Shown: in pieces, positions 23,261 to 35,051 of the stretch
How the letters are laid out: every line of letters starts with the position of its first letter
Numbering within the stretch: position 1 is the stretch's first letter
Position numbers and translations under genes: made by a program
The notes under the pieces: model-generated
Seen by the model: the letters and a program-made list of their open reading frames with translations, nothing else
Database searches by the model: none
Told to the model about the DNA's origin: nothing
Source of the DNA: Phlebotomus papatasi
Taxonomy: Eukaryota > Arthropoda > Insecta > Diptera > Psychodidae
Direction of reading: 5' to 3'
DNA length: 64,000 nucleotides
Assembly (NCBI RefSeq): GCF_024763615.1
Contig: NC_077223.1
Span: forward strand, 73,780,627-73,844,626

Positions 23261-25045
23261 TAGGTGAGATTCTTAACGTGAGCTAACTCGGAGTGCATGC
23301 AAATTCGATTTGGAGCTGAAGTTGGGAGACGCCATTCAGTTATCTTGAATCAAATTCGTGAAATTATACAAGTTTTGTATTTGAACCAAAATGTCAAGGA
23401 TTTGGATGAACTGACAGAAAAGTGATATATGGGTGAAATGTAGACCAGAATGTACTCTATAATTTTCCCATAGAACATGATCTCATCGATTACTCAGAAG
23501 TCAAGATAAGCGAGGTTTTTTGTTTCTTAACTTGTTTTTTCATCCAGAGTGCCCCAAGTGTTCATTTGTTGAACTTCAACTATATCAAAGAATTGTTGTA
23601 TTTTGTGGGACTTTCCATTTAAAACCCTATTTTAAGTGTCTTGGTGGAGTAGAGGCAGTCAAATTGGCATCTGAGTGATTTCAAAGCGTTATTATGGGAA
23701 AAATCAATTTTTTCACACTTAAACGGCAAAATCGGAGTGATAGCGTAGTCTGATCGGAAAATGATGTATGGACGAAATGTAGAGACAAATGTGCTCTACA
23801 ATTATGTCGAAGTAATCATCAAAATCGGTTCAGCGACAGTCGAGATAATTGAGGTTATGTGATATTGAAATTGGTTTTTCGACTGTGGCGCCCCTGGTGT
23901 TGGTCCCACGAAGTTCAAATATTCTAGAAAGTTGTAGCATTTGGTGAGATCTTTCGTTTAAGTCCTCATTCATCAAAATCGGTCACATAGAACCGGAGAT
24001 ATGATTTATTGAATTTTGTGAACTTTGACCCCTCATATCTCCGGTTCTGTTTTAACCACAGCGCGCATACGCACCATTTTGGAAACGTCCTAGACTGGAC
24101 TACAACATACTAAAATTTCATTAACTTGCACAATGCCGTTTTTGAGAAAAGTGACTTTGAATTTCGATGAATTTTGACGCTATCACAGCGCCACCTGTGG
24201 TGAATTTTTGAACTTCCATCTGAAAGTGCTCATCGAGACGAAACCAAAAAGGTAAAATTTAGGTCGCTATGTTAGTTAGAACCGGAGATAGAGGCCGGTC
24301 AATGTTCAAACTTTGACCCCTTATAGCTCGGGTCAGGGGTTATGGATCGACTTAAGGTTTTTTTTGTTTGATAGGTATAATCAACGGCTACAACATACTA
24401 AAATTTCAGCCCGATGCACAATGGAATTTTTGAGTTATTTAACTTATAAGATTTAAAAATTTTCTTTTTAATAATAGCGCCCCTAGCGGTGGTTTTATGA
24501 ACTTGCGATGTTAGAAGGGGAGGTGGCATTTCACGAGAGCTTTCCAAAAAGCCCTCACTTTTTAAATTCTGACAATTAGAACAGGAGTTATGGCCATTTT
24601 AAGAAATTTTTTTTGGACCCTTATAGCTTGGGTCAGGGGGGTCGGGGGACCTTAAGTTTGATATTGATGGAAAGCTCTAAGGTCCAGCTATAACATACTA
24701 AAATTTGAGCCCGCTCGATGCCATAGGGGCGGAGCTATTGAGAAAACAAAAAAAGGGGGGTCTTCAAAATGGCGGAAGGAGGGGTGGGGGGTGGGGGGTC
24801 AATGCACCAAGTTGCAATTTTCACCCGATATATAACCTTTGCCGAAAACCGCAAGTCGATATCTCTTTTAGTTCAGGAGCTATTAAGCTCAAAAGAGCGG
24901 CCGGCCGGCCGGGAACATAAATTAGCCACATATATATTCGTGATCAGGAAGTGCTGAAACACATTTTGGCCAAGTTTGAGCTCGATCGGAAGACATGAAA
25001 TTTTGTTAGGATTATAGTAGGTGAGATTGTTAAGAATCTCACCTA
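23261..25045. mobile_element. 1.8-kb TIR element made of ~290-bp diverged modules
   Basis: The left end taggtgagattcttaac is exactly mirrored by gttaagaatctcaccta at the right. The right end has an extra inverted copy just inside it (gtaggtgagattgttaag), so it can form a terminal hairpin. The interior is built from about five diverged modules near 23410, 23750, 24100, 24388 and 24680. Recurrent phrases are acaacatactaaaatttcag, gcgcccctggtggt and agaaccggagatatg. No protein-coding frame is present. The acatactaaaatttcagc phrase also occurs in the inverted repeat at 63172-63932. Confidence 0.75.
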
Positions 25046-25097
25046 ATATATAGTTCTTTTTTTAATGAAATTTTATTAGTAAAACTTGAAAAGTAAA

Positions 25098-25642
25098 TCC
25101 TCCGGCCACGGATTACTATATTCCTGGATAGTAGGTAGACATTTTTGTGTTCCATACACTGAGAGAAATCCTAAAAAGTCAAAATAACATTCCGGAAATG
25201 TTTATTTTACCCTGCAGTATTGATCCGAAAACGGTGTAAATATTACCCTTTTTAGGTGTATTATGGGTTAAAGTTACTGTTCTTTCATGTTGATTTTACC
25301 CTTAAAAGGTGTAAAATTAACATTAAAAAATGTTGATATATTTTTACACAAAAAAGGGTTAAAATTATGACGAAAAAAAGTTAATCGCAGCCTCTGTTTT
25401 TCTCAGTGTAGTAGTGCAAACAAACCAAATGAAAGTGCACCCAGGAATGATGCGATTTGATGCTGAGGAATGAAAATGTCGAAAATGTCGAAAATGTAGT
25501 ATTTAAGTGATTTTCAGTCTCGAGAATATCAAAAAGCAAGGGTACGACATCTTTATTCGTACTTTTATTCACTTTGTTTGCACTACTATGGGACACAAAA
25601 ATGTCTACCTACTATCCAGGAATATAGTAATCCGTGCTCCGG
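25098..25642. mobile_element. foldback element with ~60-bp arms
   Basis: Left arm cacggattactatattcctg continues through gatagtaggtagacattttt and is mirrored at 25587-25637. The left arm is interrupted by a CACTGAG MITE (25157-25408); removing it leaves tagtagtgcaaacaaa, which matches the inverse of ttgtttgcactacta in the right arm. The outer edges are ctccgg-like. Confidence 0.85.
25157..25408 (+). mobile_element. CACTGAGAGAAATCC MITE, copy 1
   Basis: It begins cactgagagaaatcctaaaa and ends ttttctcagtg. Diagnostic interior phrases are aacattccggaaatg, accctgca.tattgatccga and ggtgtaaatattac. It is inserted in the left arm of the 25098-25642 foldback. The intact right arm gives the empty site catagtagtg, so the insertion duplicated TA. 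Sister copies lie at 42911-43160 and 61311-61564 (inverted). Confidence 0.92.
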
Positions 25643-25912
25643 CACATCCTTTAGATCAGAAAAATTTAATGAAATCGGACATTCACATCCTTTCTTTCTT
25701 TCCTTTCCTTTCTTTCTTAAACATTTTTCATATGTCTATCTTGTTCTTTCGCACTCAAAATTCGATTGATCTTAATTGAATTTGTTGTGATACGCAAAAG
25801 AAGAAGAAGAGTAGAAAAGAGTGGGACAGGCCTATGCAAAATATTTGAGATAGAAAGGGATGTTAATTTCACTTACATGAAATTTTCCTAAACTGAAAGG
25901 TCTGCCGGTGTC
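25640..25912 (+). mobile_element. GCACACCTTTTAGATCAGG MITE, copy 1
   Basis: Left ggcacatcctttagatcaga is mirrored loosely by aattttcctaaactgaaagg then tctgcc. Interior phrases (tcgcactcaaaattcgattg, aaaagaagaagaagag, ctatgcaaaatatttgaga) align with 26205-26467. It abuts the foldback element on its left. Confidence 0.72.
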
Positions 25913-25997
25913 ATAAAACGTAAAACTTGGTTAATTCAATTAAAAATGAGAAGTAGATATTGAATTCAATCAGTAAAATAAGTACAAATTTGATCAG

Positions 25998-26196
25998 TAG
26001 GGTAAAGTGGTACAAGTTGGTCAGTTAGTATTTCATTTTTATTTGTATATTTTTAATGCTTTAGTTTTATAATTTGGTTCCTTGTGCTTAAAAAAACATT
26101 TTGTACTGTATTTATCAAGAAAAAAGCCATGACCAACATGTACCGGCGAATTGACCAACTTGTAACACTAATTCCAAATTATATCACTTTACCCTA
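25998..26196. mobile_element. TAGGGTAAAGTGGTACAAG MITE
   Basis: tagggtaaagtggtacaagt then tggtca on the left is mirrored by tgaccaacttgtaac and tatcactttacccta on the right. TA lies at both edges. It is about 200 bp, located between the two GCACACC MITEs. Confidence 0.82.
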
Positions 26197-26204
26197 ATAG
26201 CTTT

Positions 26205-26467
26205 GTCACACCTTTTTTTAGATCAGGAAAATTTCATAAAGCAAAATTCACGTTTTTTTTTCATCGTCAAAAGATTTGCATAAGTCTATCTCACATTTTC
26301 GGTCTCAAAAATGGACTGAACCTAATTAAATTTGGTGTGATGTTCAAAAGAAGAAGAAGAAGAATAGTGCGAAAGAGTAGGATAGACTTATGCAAATAAT
26401 TTGAGAAAAAGGATGTGAATTGCAATTTAATGAAAATTTCTTGATCTAAAAGGTGCGCCAGCGCCAA
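26205..26467 (+). mobile_element. GCACACCTTTTAGATCAGG MITE, copy 2
   Basis: Left tcacacctttttttagatca then ggaaaatttcat is mirrored by atgaaaatttcttgatctaa then aaggtgcgcc. Its interior is collinear with copy 1 at 25640-25912, in the same orientation. Confidence 0.75.
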
Positions 26468-28539
26468 AAGAATCGGTTTTGATCAGAATATAATTCAATT
26501 TTAGTCATTAGAAAAGTTAGTTCACAAAGGGAAATTAACGAGTATTTGATTTCTCTATAATTATCTTTTAAAAATTTGGATTTTAAACTCATTAAATTAA
26601 TATTAACCAATTTTGATTGATTTACTGCCCAAAATCGTTCATTTTAGTGACATTTTAGAAATCACTCTTCGTTATCCAAATTGATTGATTCTGACCAAAT
26701 TTAATTTTTCCTTATGGGAGTATTTTACTTACTGACTAAGTAATTTTTACTGATTATTATTATATTAGCTAAATAATGAAAAAATGTTTATTCGCATTTA
26801 AAAATTAAAATATTAGGTGAGATCATATATTCTGTCAGTAGAAGAGGTAAAAAGTTTGGAGTGGTATATCTCAGCTCCTGATGAACATAATTGGATGAGT
26901 GAACTATTGTTGGAAAGCTTGGTTCATTAGCTTTCAGAATCTGGTATATGTAATTGACTATGGGTAAATCATGGTCATCCAGAACCATTTATGTCGAAGA
27001 AGACACTTTTTGCAGCGCCATTTTTGACCATCTACTGCTGGGACCAGGAGTGACCCACAATTCTCGCACTTGGACTGTTCGTTAGAGGAACTCAAAGGGT
27101 ATAATTTGTTGAAGAAACTTTTTTTTTGGACATCTTACTTTTTTTTATTCATCGACTTTTGCAAGAATTTTATATATTTTTTAATATTATATTGCTCTGT
27201 CTTTAAATTCCAACTACAAAATACTCTGGCCTCTTGTGATCAGTATATCAATACCGGAAAAATATAAAGTTGCAGGTTGCAAAGAAATACCTTTATATAG
27301 ATATTCCAATTTATTATTCAGACCATGTTACTTGAAGTTATTTGACTCAAAATGCTCCAAATTAGCATGAGGAAAGGAATCATTCGAAATTCTTCATTCA
27401 ATATGGAATACTTCATTTCCACATTGGCCAAAAATCACCAAGTTCGAAAAAGATCTACATACATATTCTTATGCTTAATTATAACTGTGTGATTATTGTG
27501 TAAAAATTAGCCAATGTGCAAATTAGCAAAAATGTTTAAACACTTCGAGTAACGAGTTCCCACATTTGGATCTTATCATCTCCGTTTAATCTAAATGCAA
27601 ATTTGCTAAAACTGATACCTAACGTGGAACACCTAAACACACGACTTGTTTTGCCAATTAGGTATACGTGAAAATGTCTCTTGAATGGAATTTGCAAAAA
27701 TTTTTCTCTCACCAAAAATGATGTCAATTGTGTGATAGGAAAAGCTCACCACAGAGTCTTTTTTGTTACGTACCTGCAAAGAAAATGAAGAAAAAAAAAC
27801 AAAATTATATTTACTTACTTATAGGTAGATAGTAGAATATCCAATAAAACATTTATTTCTTATGATTTGCATAAATATAACATTATAAAAATTCAAAGCA
27901 CGATCCAGTATTGTCTTTTATCTGTCTCTGACTGCATTTGAGAAAGGGAGGAAGCAAATGTTAGATGTTAGGACGTAAGTGAGACGATTGGAGTGTGACT
28001 TGAATTCCTAGGGTTATATGCAAGTGAAAGAGAGATTTATTCTAGTTACCAGAAAAGATTGAGAGTGTGCATATTAGCCTTTTGCGCGCTCTTCATGTAA
28101 TTAGTGTTGACTTTTGTGGTACAGACTTGAACTAATTGACGCAAAAAGAGAGTTTACGAATTTTCCAAATTATATTCAAAGTCACATGGACTTTTATTTG
28201 CAGGAGAGCTTAAAACTATACGGGAATGCAGGCATAGGTTGTACACAGTGAACCTTTAAACGATGCCATTTTTTTTTCTTTAGTTGCAAAAAGCTAGTCC
28301 CTCAATTCTTAGCTATAAGAGACATATATTAATCCCATAAGACGAGATGAGAAATGCTGAGCCAGCTCTTTGCAAACAAGGAGTAAATTCGTATCGTATT
28401 GTTTGAAGGTTCACTGTGTGCGAACCATGCCCACATTCCCCTAATTTTAATAGACAATAAGTTGATGAAAATAAGAAATATGAGGAAAGATTCATTTTGA
28501 TTCCTTTTTATGTCAACTACAAAATTTAAACTGCAAGCC
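26468..28539. other. non-coding stretch
   Basis: No supportable feature was found. Short frames around 26788-26988 and 27536-27727 have no recognisable character. Confidence 0.5.
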
Positions 28540-28694
28540 TTATGACCAGCGCACAATAACTTTTGTTTGTAAACATGTTTTTCTTTAAACTTCCCATGAG
28601 AATGAGCGAGATGACTAGATCTAGATCTCACTCACTCTCATTGAAATGTCAAAAACATGTTTACTAAACAAAACTTATTGTGCGTTGGGCGTTA
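28540..28694. mobile_element. GCGCACAATAACTTTTG MITE, copy 1
   Basis: This is a near-palindrome of about 150 bp. tgaccagcgcacaataactt then ttgtttgtaaacatg faces acatgtttactaaacaaaac then ttattgtgcgttgggc. The centre is gactagatctagatctcact. It is flanked by TTA at 28540-28542 and 28692-28694, a TWA-type 3-bp duplication as in PIF/Harbinger-like MITEs. Confidence 0.88.
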
Positions 28695-28767
28695 CGAATT
28701 TTGTAATTTTAGTCAACTTGAAGCTTGGGTACTGCGCCTCAGTAATATTTAAGTTTTGGCTAATGCC

Positions 28768-28919
28768 TTATGCCCAACGTACAATGACTTCTGTTTTGTA
28801 AACATGCTTTTGACATTTCAATTAGAGTGAGTGAGATCTAGATCTAGTTATCTCGCTCAATCTCATAGGAAGTTTTGAAAAGATATTTACAAATAAAAGT
28901 TATTGTGCGCTGGGCATAA
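28768..28919. mobile_element. GCGCACAATAACTTTTG MITE, copy 2
   Basis: It has the same architecture as copy 1: tgcccaacgtacaatgactt at the left, ttattgtgcgctgggca at the right, and a palindromic gagatctagatctag centre. TTA precedes it and TAA follows. Confidence 0.88.
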
Positions 28920-29206
28920 TGCACATAACTTTTCTTTTCCAAAGATATTTTTATGAGTTCAATGAGAGTGAATGAAATCATGATCTAGTCATCTTTTTCA
29001 CTCTTGTGCCCATCCCACAATAACTTTTATTTTGTAAACATGTTTTTGACTTCTCAATGAGAGTGAATGAAATGTAGATTTAGCTATCTCACTCTCTCTC
29101 ATATGCAATTCTGAAAACATGTTTACAAACACAAGTTATTGTGCGCTGGGCATTATTGGAAATTTTGAAAACATGTTTACAAACAAAAGTTAATGTGTGC
29201 TGGGCA
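28917..29206. mobile_element. GCGCACAATAACTTTTG MITE, copy 3, split by copy 4
   Basis: The left half (28920-29006) begins tgcacataacttttctttt and reaches the palindromic centre. The right half resumes at 29153 with ttggaaattttgaaaacatg and ends gtgtgctgggca at 29206. The two halves together make one family member whose right half is displaced by an inserted copy. The left terminus has lost a few bases where it meets copy 2. Confidence 0.8.
29007..29152. mobile_element. GCGCACAATAACTTTTG MITE, copy 4, nested in copy 3
   Basis: This is a complete member (tgcccatcccacaataactt ... agttattgtgcgctgggca) lying inside another member of the same family. Flanking triplets are TTG on the left and TTA on the right, compatible with a mutated TTA duplication. 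Confidence 0.85.
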
Positions 29207-29768
29207 TAACGGTCATGAAACCATGAAAATTGAAACCGCTAAATAAACTCTGTCATACTTCCCTTTATTTTAAAACCAAAAATGACATGTAGTCAAAATC
29301 AAAAGTGACATGTGGCTTGTAGTCTTGGTTAATTGGGTATATCACCCAGAGAACTTTTACGATATCGGATCACTTCAAAGACTAACCAGTCTGACTTCAT
29401 TATGCAGTACATTAATATGTTACTTGGTCATACACAGAATAATTAAAATGGGTATCTTTCCGCATTAATAATAGCCATATAGCTGAAAAATCAGGCTCCA
29501 GAAGAATTATCTCCTGAACTTCTTGAACAATAATATTAGAAAACACAAAAAGACATGCAGAAATTCTAAACATATCTACTGCATCTAAATTAACTGAAAC
29601 TGATAGATAACCCAATAAGGTATGTTTAGGGTTCACTCGATAAACTTTATAAGAAACTGTAGAGTCCTTAGTCTACAAAAAGCTTGGAGTAACTACAATT
29701 CAGAGAAATTAGATTATTACCACGTGAACTTCCACACAATTTTCACAATATATAGATCCTGAATGTAA
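29207..29768. other. non-coding stretch
   Basis: Nothing supportable was seen. Confidence 0.5.
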
Positions 29769-29987
29769 CAGTGGAGACAGGGGCAGAATTAGCAAGCAAA
29801 TGAAGTTTTTCATTGCGTATAATTTGTAGAAAATATGTTTATATTATGCTGATAAATATTCCACTGAATAGGAATGAAAGCATTTACTTGAAATAAATAA
29901 TGGTTTCCCCAATATTCTATCTAAGGCAAATTACAAGATGCCACTATCAAACTCTATCTGTGGCTAATTTCGGCCCGGTCTCTCCTA
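29769..29987. mobile_element. GAGACCGGGGCAAATTAGC MITE
   Basis: agtggagacaggggcagaat then tagcaagcaaatg on the left is mirrored by tggctaatttcggcccggtc then tctccta on the right. It is about 220 bp. The left end matches the solo end at 6912. Confidence 0.75.
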
Positions 29988-32900
29988 CGGGATGCAAAGT
30001 CTAGGAATAGTTTCATAGTCCGCATTGCATCCAAACCAATAGAATTCATGAAAAAACTCCTTAATAATCCGAATATAATAAAGGTAGTCAAACTTTCCAG
30101 GTTTTTACGGCTTGGTAGGATTGTATTTTTCGTCGAATCATTGTTCTGATTATTATTAGGGGCATGACGTTTCCTATGTTTCCCATATGTTTCTAACGTG
30201 CCTAAAAAACTTTTGAGTTTATTAGCTGTTTTCTGTCATTGTAGAATGAATCAGCAAATATTACTAATATAAAACACAAGCGAATATAATAACGCAAAGG
30301 CAACCGAAAACCCCAAATTTGCAACCTATGAAGTTTTAGAGATATCTCGTGAAATGTGTATGAAAACAGGAAAAATTTACACTAAAACTGGTCGCATTTT
30401 GCAGAGCTAATGTTACCCCCTTGATTATTACGTTAAGATGTCTTTCGGCTTCAGCCATAGGTCTGCCCTGCACATTACATAGGTATGTTGTGAGTAAACA
30501 AAATTAAGTTTAAATCTTTCTAACTAATGTTTTAGGTCCTAAACATTAGGACCTTTAGGGCCTAAAGGGCTAAAATTAAAATTTCATTTGGAACATGCAG
30601 CTAACTTCATATTGCTACCAAAAAGTCGTTACAGTAACCTTCGCGTCTTACGTTTGTACGACAAAGGCAATCTCTGTACTATCTTAAACCTTAAGCTATA
30701 AGATCCATTGCTATATTGCACTATAAGACTATGGCAAATGAAAGCTGTGGAGAGACAGTATATTGGTGCAATATTTTTGATTTCTTTCCAAGATGCGCAC
30801 GCCTTTGATCGGGGGTCTCGTATCGCAAATTACTCATCTCTCTTAGGGTAAAAGAACGTGTTTTAATGATGGACACAGCTACAATTAATAACATAGAGAT
30901 GTTTATATGGTAGAAAACATTTGTATAAGCCAAACCCGGAAATTTGCAATAAATCTCAAATGTAGACGAGCAATGGTTGCAAATAATGCACATATTTGTA
31001 TAAGCTAAAATGTTATCAATTGTCTAATTGTTTCCTCACGATAAACTCATTTGCCAAAGAAATTGTTCACATTTCGTTGTACAAATTCATTATACACATC
31101 TCCATCAATATTCCTCTGCAAAAGTGTTTATCTTTTTTTTTCTTGAACTCTCCAACTTCTATGTTGGTAAATGAGCGTGCAACTGGATTATTTTAGCATG
31201 TAAAGTGATTCTCAAACGTGAAGAAGGAAATGTGTCACGTTTTTGGCCCGTTTGCATGGGGACTACAGTGAAGTAAAATGAGCCCATTAATTAATATATT
31301 GCTCACATTTTGTGACTTTTACTTTCACGGAAAATACTCAAACTCTTGATTGTTGTGTCACTGGCAACTACTTTAAACAACTTGGGCAATATTAGAATTT
31401 TGTTATTTGTTTGTAATAAAATTTTTGAATTGTTAAATATGAAACTATATTGTCATCTAATAAATGGTGAAACTCAAGTATTTGGCGCGTTTTCACTTTA
31501 CTCACTAGTACGTATACATTGTAATCGAGTAAGTTAATCTTTTTGACACTTTTGCAAGGAATTCCTCGCAGCTACTTGCCTCAGACAATAAAACACTTGA
31601 AATATGATAGTTTGGTTTTAGGATGTAGAAGGTGGGACGTCTTCCACTTTGTTGATTCACATTATCTGTGCATTTAATCAAGCCAGATGCTATAGTGGCA
31701 ATGATTTGAAAAAAATTTGAGGTCACCTTTGAAAGTGTAAAGTGTCAAAAATGAATTTAAAAACTATTCATTTTCTTTCGTCACTATCTTTTGCCAATAT
31801 AAATTCGATGAACCCTCTCACAAAAAAAGACCTTTGCGGCCAGTAGATTTGAGAGTGAATAAGAAAAATAAAGAATTTCTTCTTCCACCATTGGAAGTTT
31901 ATTCCAAGAATACGATTTCAACTTGATGGTGTACGTAGTACGTTCAGGTAAACGTTCAAGAACAGGAAGACAAATCGACAGATCCCAACAAGGATCCTTT
32001 GTCTCTGACACAATGTACTCTTCGAAAGAGACGAGAGGTTTATTTTTCACCACAGTGTCACCATAAAAATAGTTATTTTGCCCAAAAGCATATAGATATA
32101 TAGATTATATATATATTCAAAATCATATCCTCACCACAAACATACAAACACATTTTGGAACCAATAAAAATTATGGTTCATTGTTTTCACCATTTATGTG
32201 ATTCTCGTGAAAAGCCAAAACATTCAGTTTGGTTGAACATAAAAAAAGCACCGTCAATTTATTATTTCCTGACGACCGAGAAAAGAGACAGAATATCTCA
32301 GGTTATCCGAAAAATATTGAGGCTCGGCTCTGAAATTCACTCATCTCATTGGCCGCCATTTACCAAGATAATTAGGTTTACTTCCCAGTGCCATCAATTT
32401 ATCGAATGACCGGGAGGTTGATGATACGGTACACGCAATTATAACCAACGATGCGCCATACTTCTTCATTCATGAAGTGTCTTTTTTTGAATGAAGGGGA
32501 CAATAACTGAAGCTGTTTTATGAGCCACACACAGGTCAGTAGAGAAGCCCTTAAGGTATACATAGGGGCTTTCATATACTTCGGGTCCGGTTTCGATCAA
32601 TGAAGTGAATAGATAAATGTGTTTTCATACATCAATTAATAATGTTATTTCATTAGAATCAACGAGACTCTTAGGATTATTAAGCACATTGGTCTCCAAG
32701 GACTCATTCTACATTCCTTTTATCGCTCCTTGGAAATTACAAGGGGCCAACTTAATCTGAGCCATTTTTCAAGAGACAGCATGAAAGATTCAACTTTGTA
32801 TAAATAATTATCTCAATTAAGTATGTTAATAAAAACAATTTAATTCTTTTCTATTTCTATGAGCATTATTATGAACATCGAAACATACATATTTTTACCT

Positions 32901-33275
32901 TTTAAAATATGTTTTTTTATGAGTTAGCTCTTTGTCAATCTAAATGATGCGCAAATTTTCATAAAATTAGAATGACACGGGATCAACTTGCTTGAGTTAG
33001 TCCCTTGTTCCACAAAAATTTGAACGATAAATCTATTTTGTACCTCTTTATTTCAAACAAAACCGCGCAAGCAATCATAAAGAGTAAAATTTTGAAAAAC
33101 TTTTCTAATAACGAAATTTATTGACTCATATCATCTGAAATTTTATTAAATTCTCTATCTGAGTGCATTAAAACCTCAAAATCGCAAAAAAGGGAGTTGG
33201 CCCCTTGTAATTTCCAAGGAGCGATATGGATACACTACACTTCCTATTTGTATCACATATTAACCTGTATATCAT
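29988..33275. other. non-coding stretch
   Basis: No supportable gene was found. A 90-codon minus-strand open frame at 31784-32053 without an ATG has mixed-charge composition but no recognised family. Short palindromes occur at 30531-30570 (taggtcctaaacattaggac). Confidence 0.45.
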
Positions 33276-33277
33276 AA

Positions 33278-33410
33278 TGCCCTAGACACACTTACGACTT
33301 ATGCCGAGAGACGACTTAGTGGAAAATGATGGAAATGTAATTTAACCATTATTTCTAATATAATTACGCTAAGCCGTCTCTCGGCTAATCCTCAGGTCTG
33401 TCAAGGCCCT
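33278..33410. mobile_element. TGCCCTAGAC MITE, copy ii
   Basis: tgccctagacacacttacga ... gccgagagacgacttagtgg is mirrored by aagccgtctctcggctaatc ... gtctgtcaaggccc. TAA lies on both sides (ataa|tgccct and ggccc|taac), consistent with a 3-bp duplication. Confidence 0.88.
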
Positions 33411-33613
33411 AACATTCGAATATAATTTTAACTGATTTGAAGCGCCAAATAGATTCTTTCTGATCCTCGAATATGTCTAGCCCGTTAAAATTGGCAAAAG
33501 GATCAAAAAGAAATATGTAAAGAACCTCAATTCTATGATTTTGTGCACCTTAGTAAAATTATAGTTTCGGATGATTCTTACCAACTAATTCTACGGGCTA
33601 AATATTCAGCCTT

Positions 33614-33747
33614 ATGTCCTAGACACACTTACGACTTAAGCCGAGAGACGGCTTAGTGGAAAATGATAGAAATTCGGTTTAACCATTATTTTGAATACAA
33701 TTACGCTAAGTCGTCTCTAGGCTAATCCTCAAGTCTGTCAAGGCCCT
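33614..33747. mobile_element. TGCCCTAGAC MITE, copy iii
   Basis: It is collinear with copy ii (tgtcctagacacacttacga to gtctgtcaaggccc). TTA lies on both sides. Its right end directly abuts the CGGCTTCAG MITE that starts at 33750, whose CCTTA flank overlaps its last bases. Confidence 0.87.
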
Positions 33748-33955
33748 TATACAGGCTTCAGACCTAAGACTTAGTCATATGGCTCAACTTCTCTAATTTA
33801 TTGCACTACTCAAGATTTTTTGAAAAATTTTGTCGCAGGATTAGATTATTAAGGTCGAAAGATCTTAGATTCCGCAGAACTAATAATTTTGTTTGCTATT
33901 TAGAACTATGACACTCTCAAAAACTAGGCTAAACCTCTAGTCTAAAAGCCGCTTA
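33745..33955 (+). mobile_element. CGGCTTCAG MITE, copy D
   Basis: tacaggcttcagacctaaga ... ggctaaacctctagtctaaa ending agccg. It is flanked by CCTTA (33745-33749) and GCTTA (33951-33955), four of five bases identical, as in the duplications of copies A, C and F. Confidence 0.83.
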
Positions 33956-34057
33956 AGTTTGATTGAGGCTTTCGACTATTTAACTTATAAAATATTTTAT
34001 TCCTGTAATTAAAAATAATAGACAATTTGTCGAACTTTTTGATCAATATCAATAGTA

Positions 34058-34443
34058 TTTATGTACACGGGAAAAAGTATTTTGTAAAATTGTTCGTAAA
34101 TATTTGTGAATTCCTACTGAGGACATAAGCATTGCTCGTAAATCGTATAACCCACTAAAAAATTCGTAAATGTTTGTACTTTTCTCACAAAGACATTTTT
34201 CGGAACATAATGACTTAACGAGCATTTTCGTAAAGTTTTGTAAAACAAACAAAGATGTACGAACAAATACTTGTAAAAAAACAGAAAATGCTTGTCAAGT
34301 GATCATGTTATGAACAATCTTTGTGAAAAGTACAGACTTTTAAGGACCTTTTTGTGGGTTATACGATTTACGAACATTTAGGAAAGCTCTAGTGAGCATT
34401 CACAAATATTTATAAACGATTTTACGATTTTTTTTGTATACAG
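34058..34443. mobile_element. foldback element with ~150-bp arms
   Basis: Left tacacgggaaaaagtatttt, then gttcgtaaatatttgtgaat and gtaaatcgtataacccac, is mirrored by gtgggttatacgatttacga, then attcacaaatatttataaac and the end tttttttgtata. The middle is also repeat-like (gtaaagttttgtaaaacaaa). It is about 385 bp and non-coding. Confidence 0.8.
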
Positions 34444-35051
34444 TGAATCGTAATTCAAAATAAATGACAGACACATCACTTAATCTTTTCCGGAGTGAAG
34501 GTAAGAAAAAAGTTATAAAAAAGGTCCTTAGATCTATCCTGGGTGAACGAAGGTGTTAAGCTTATTTTAGCTTAATTAGTTCACCAAATCAAGAGGACTT
34601 TTATAACTCCTTTAACGTTTTTAATTATTTTTTGTGTAAAAGTACTTATAGAGAAAAAATAAGCTGTCAGATGTTTGATCGACAGTTCAGAGACATAGTG
34701 AAATTAACAGTTTAGATAAACTCTCTTTTAGATACACGTTAGATAAATTTGGATAAACTATCAGGATATTTTCCAGGAGAAGAAGTCCTTGTAAAATAAA
34801 TGGAATTCGAATTCGGCTAACTAAAAATTTTAATCAATCATCCTATAGAATCGATGGTTTGGCTTCAGCGTTAATTTTTTTTTTTATTTTTTCGTGATAA
34901 ATTTCTTTGTGAGGTTAAGTCACAAAAATCTTCATATTGTAGCGCTACAATCCAAAAAAAAAACTATAATTTCCTTATCCCATTTAAGAGTAGATAAAGA
35001 TCATATCCCTATCCTTTTCTATCTTTTCTGTATCGATTGGCTGTGCTACTG
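34444..35051. other. non-coding stretch
   Basis: Nothing supportable was seen. Confidence 0.5.

Noticed and set aside
23261..25045. Helitron
   Set aside because: The right end has a hairpin, but the left end is an inverted copy of the right, and no TC start or CTRR end between A and T could be placed.
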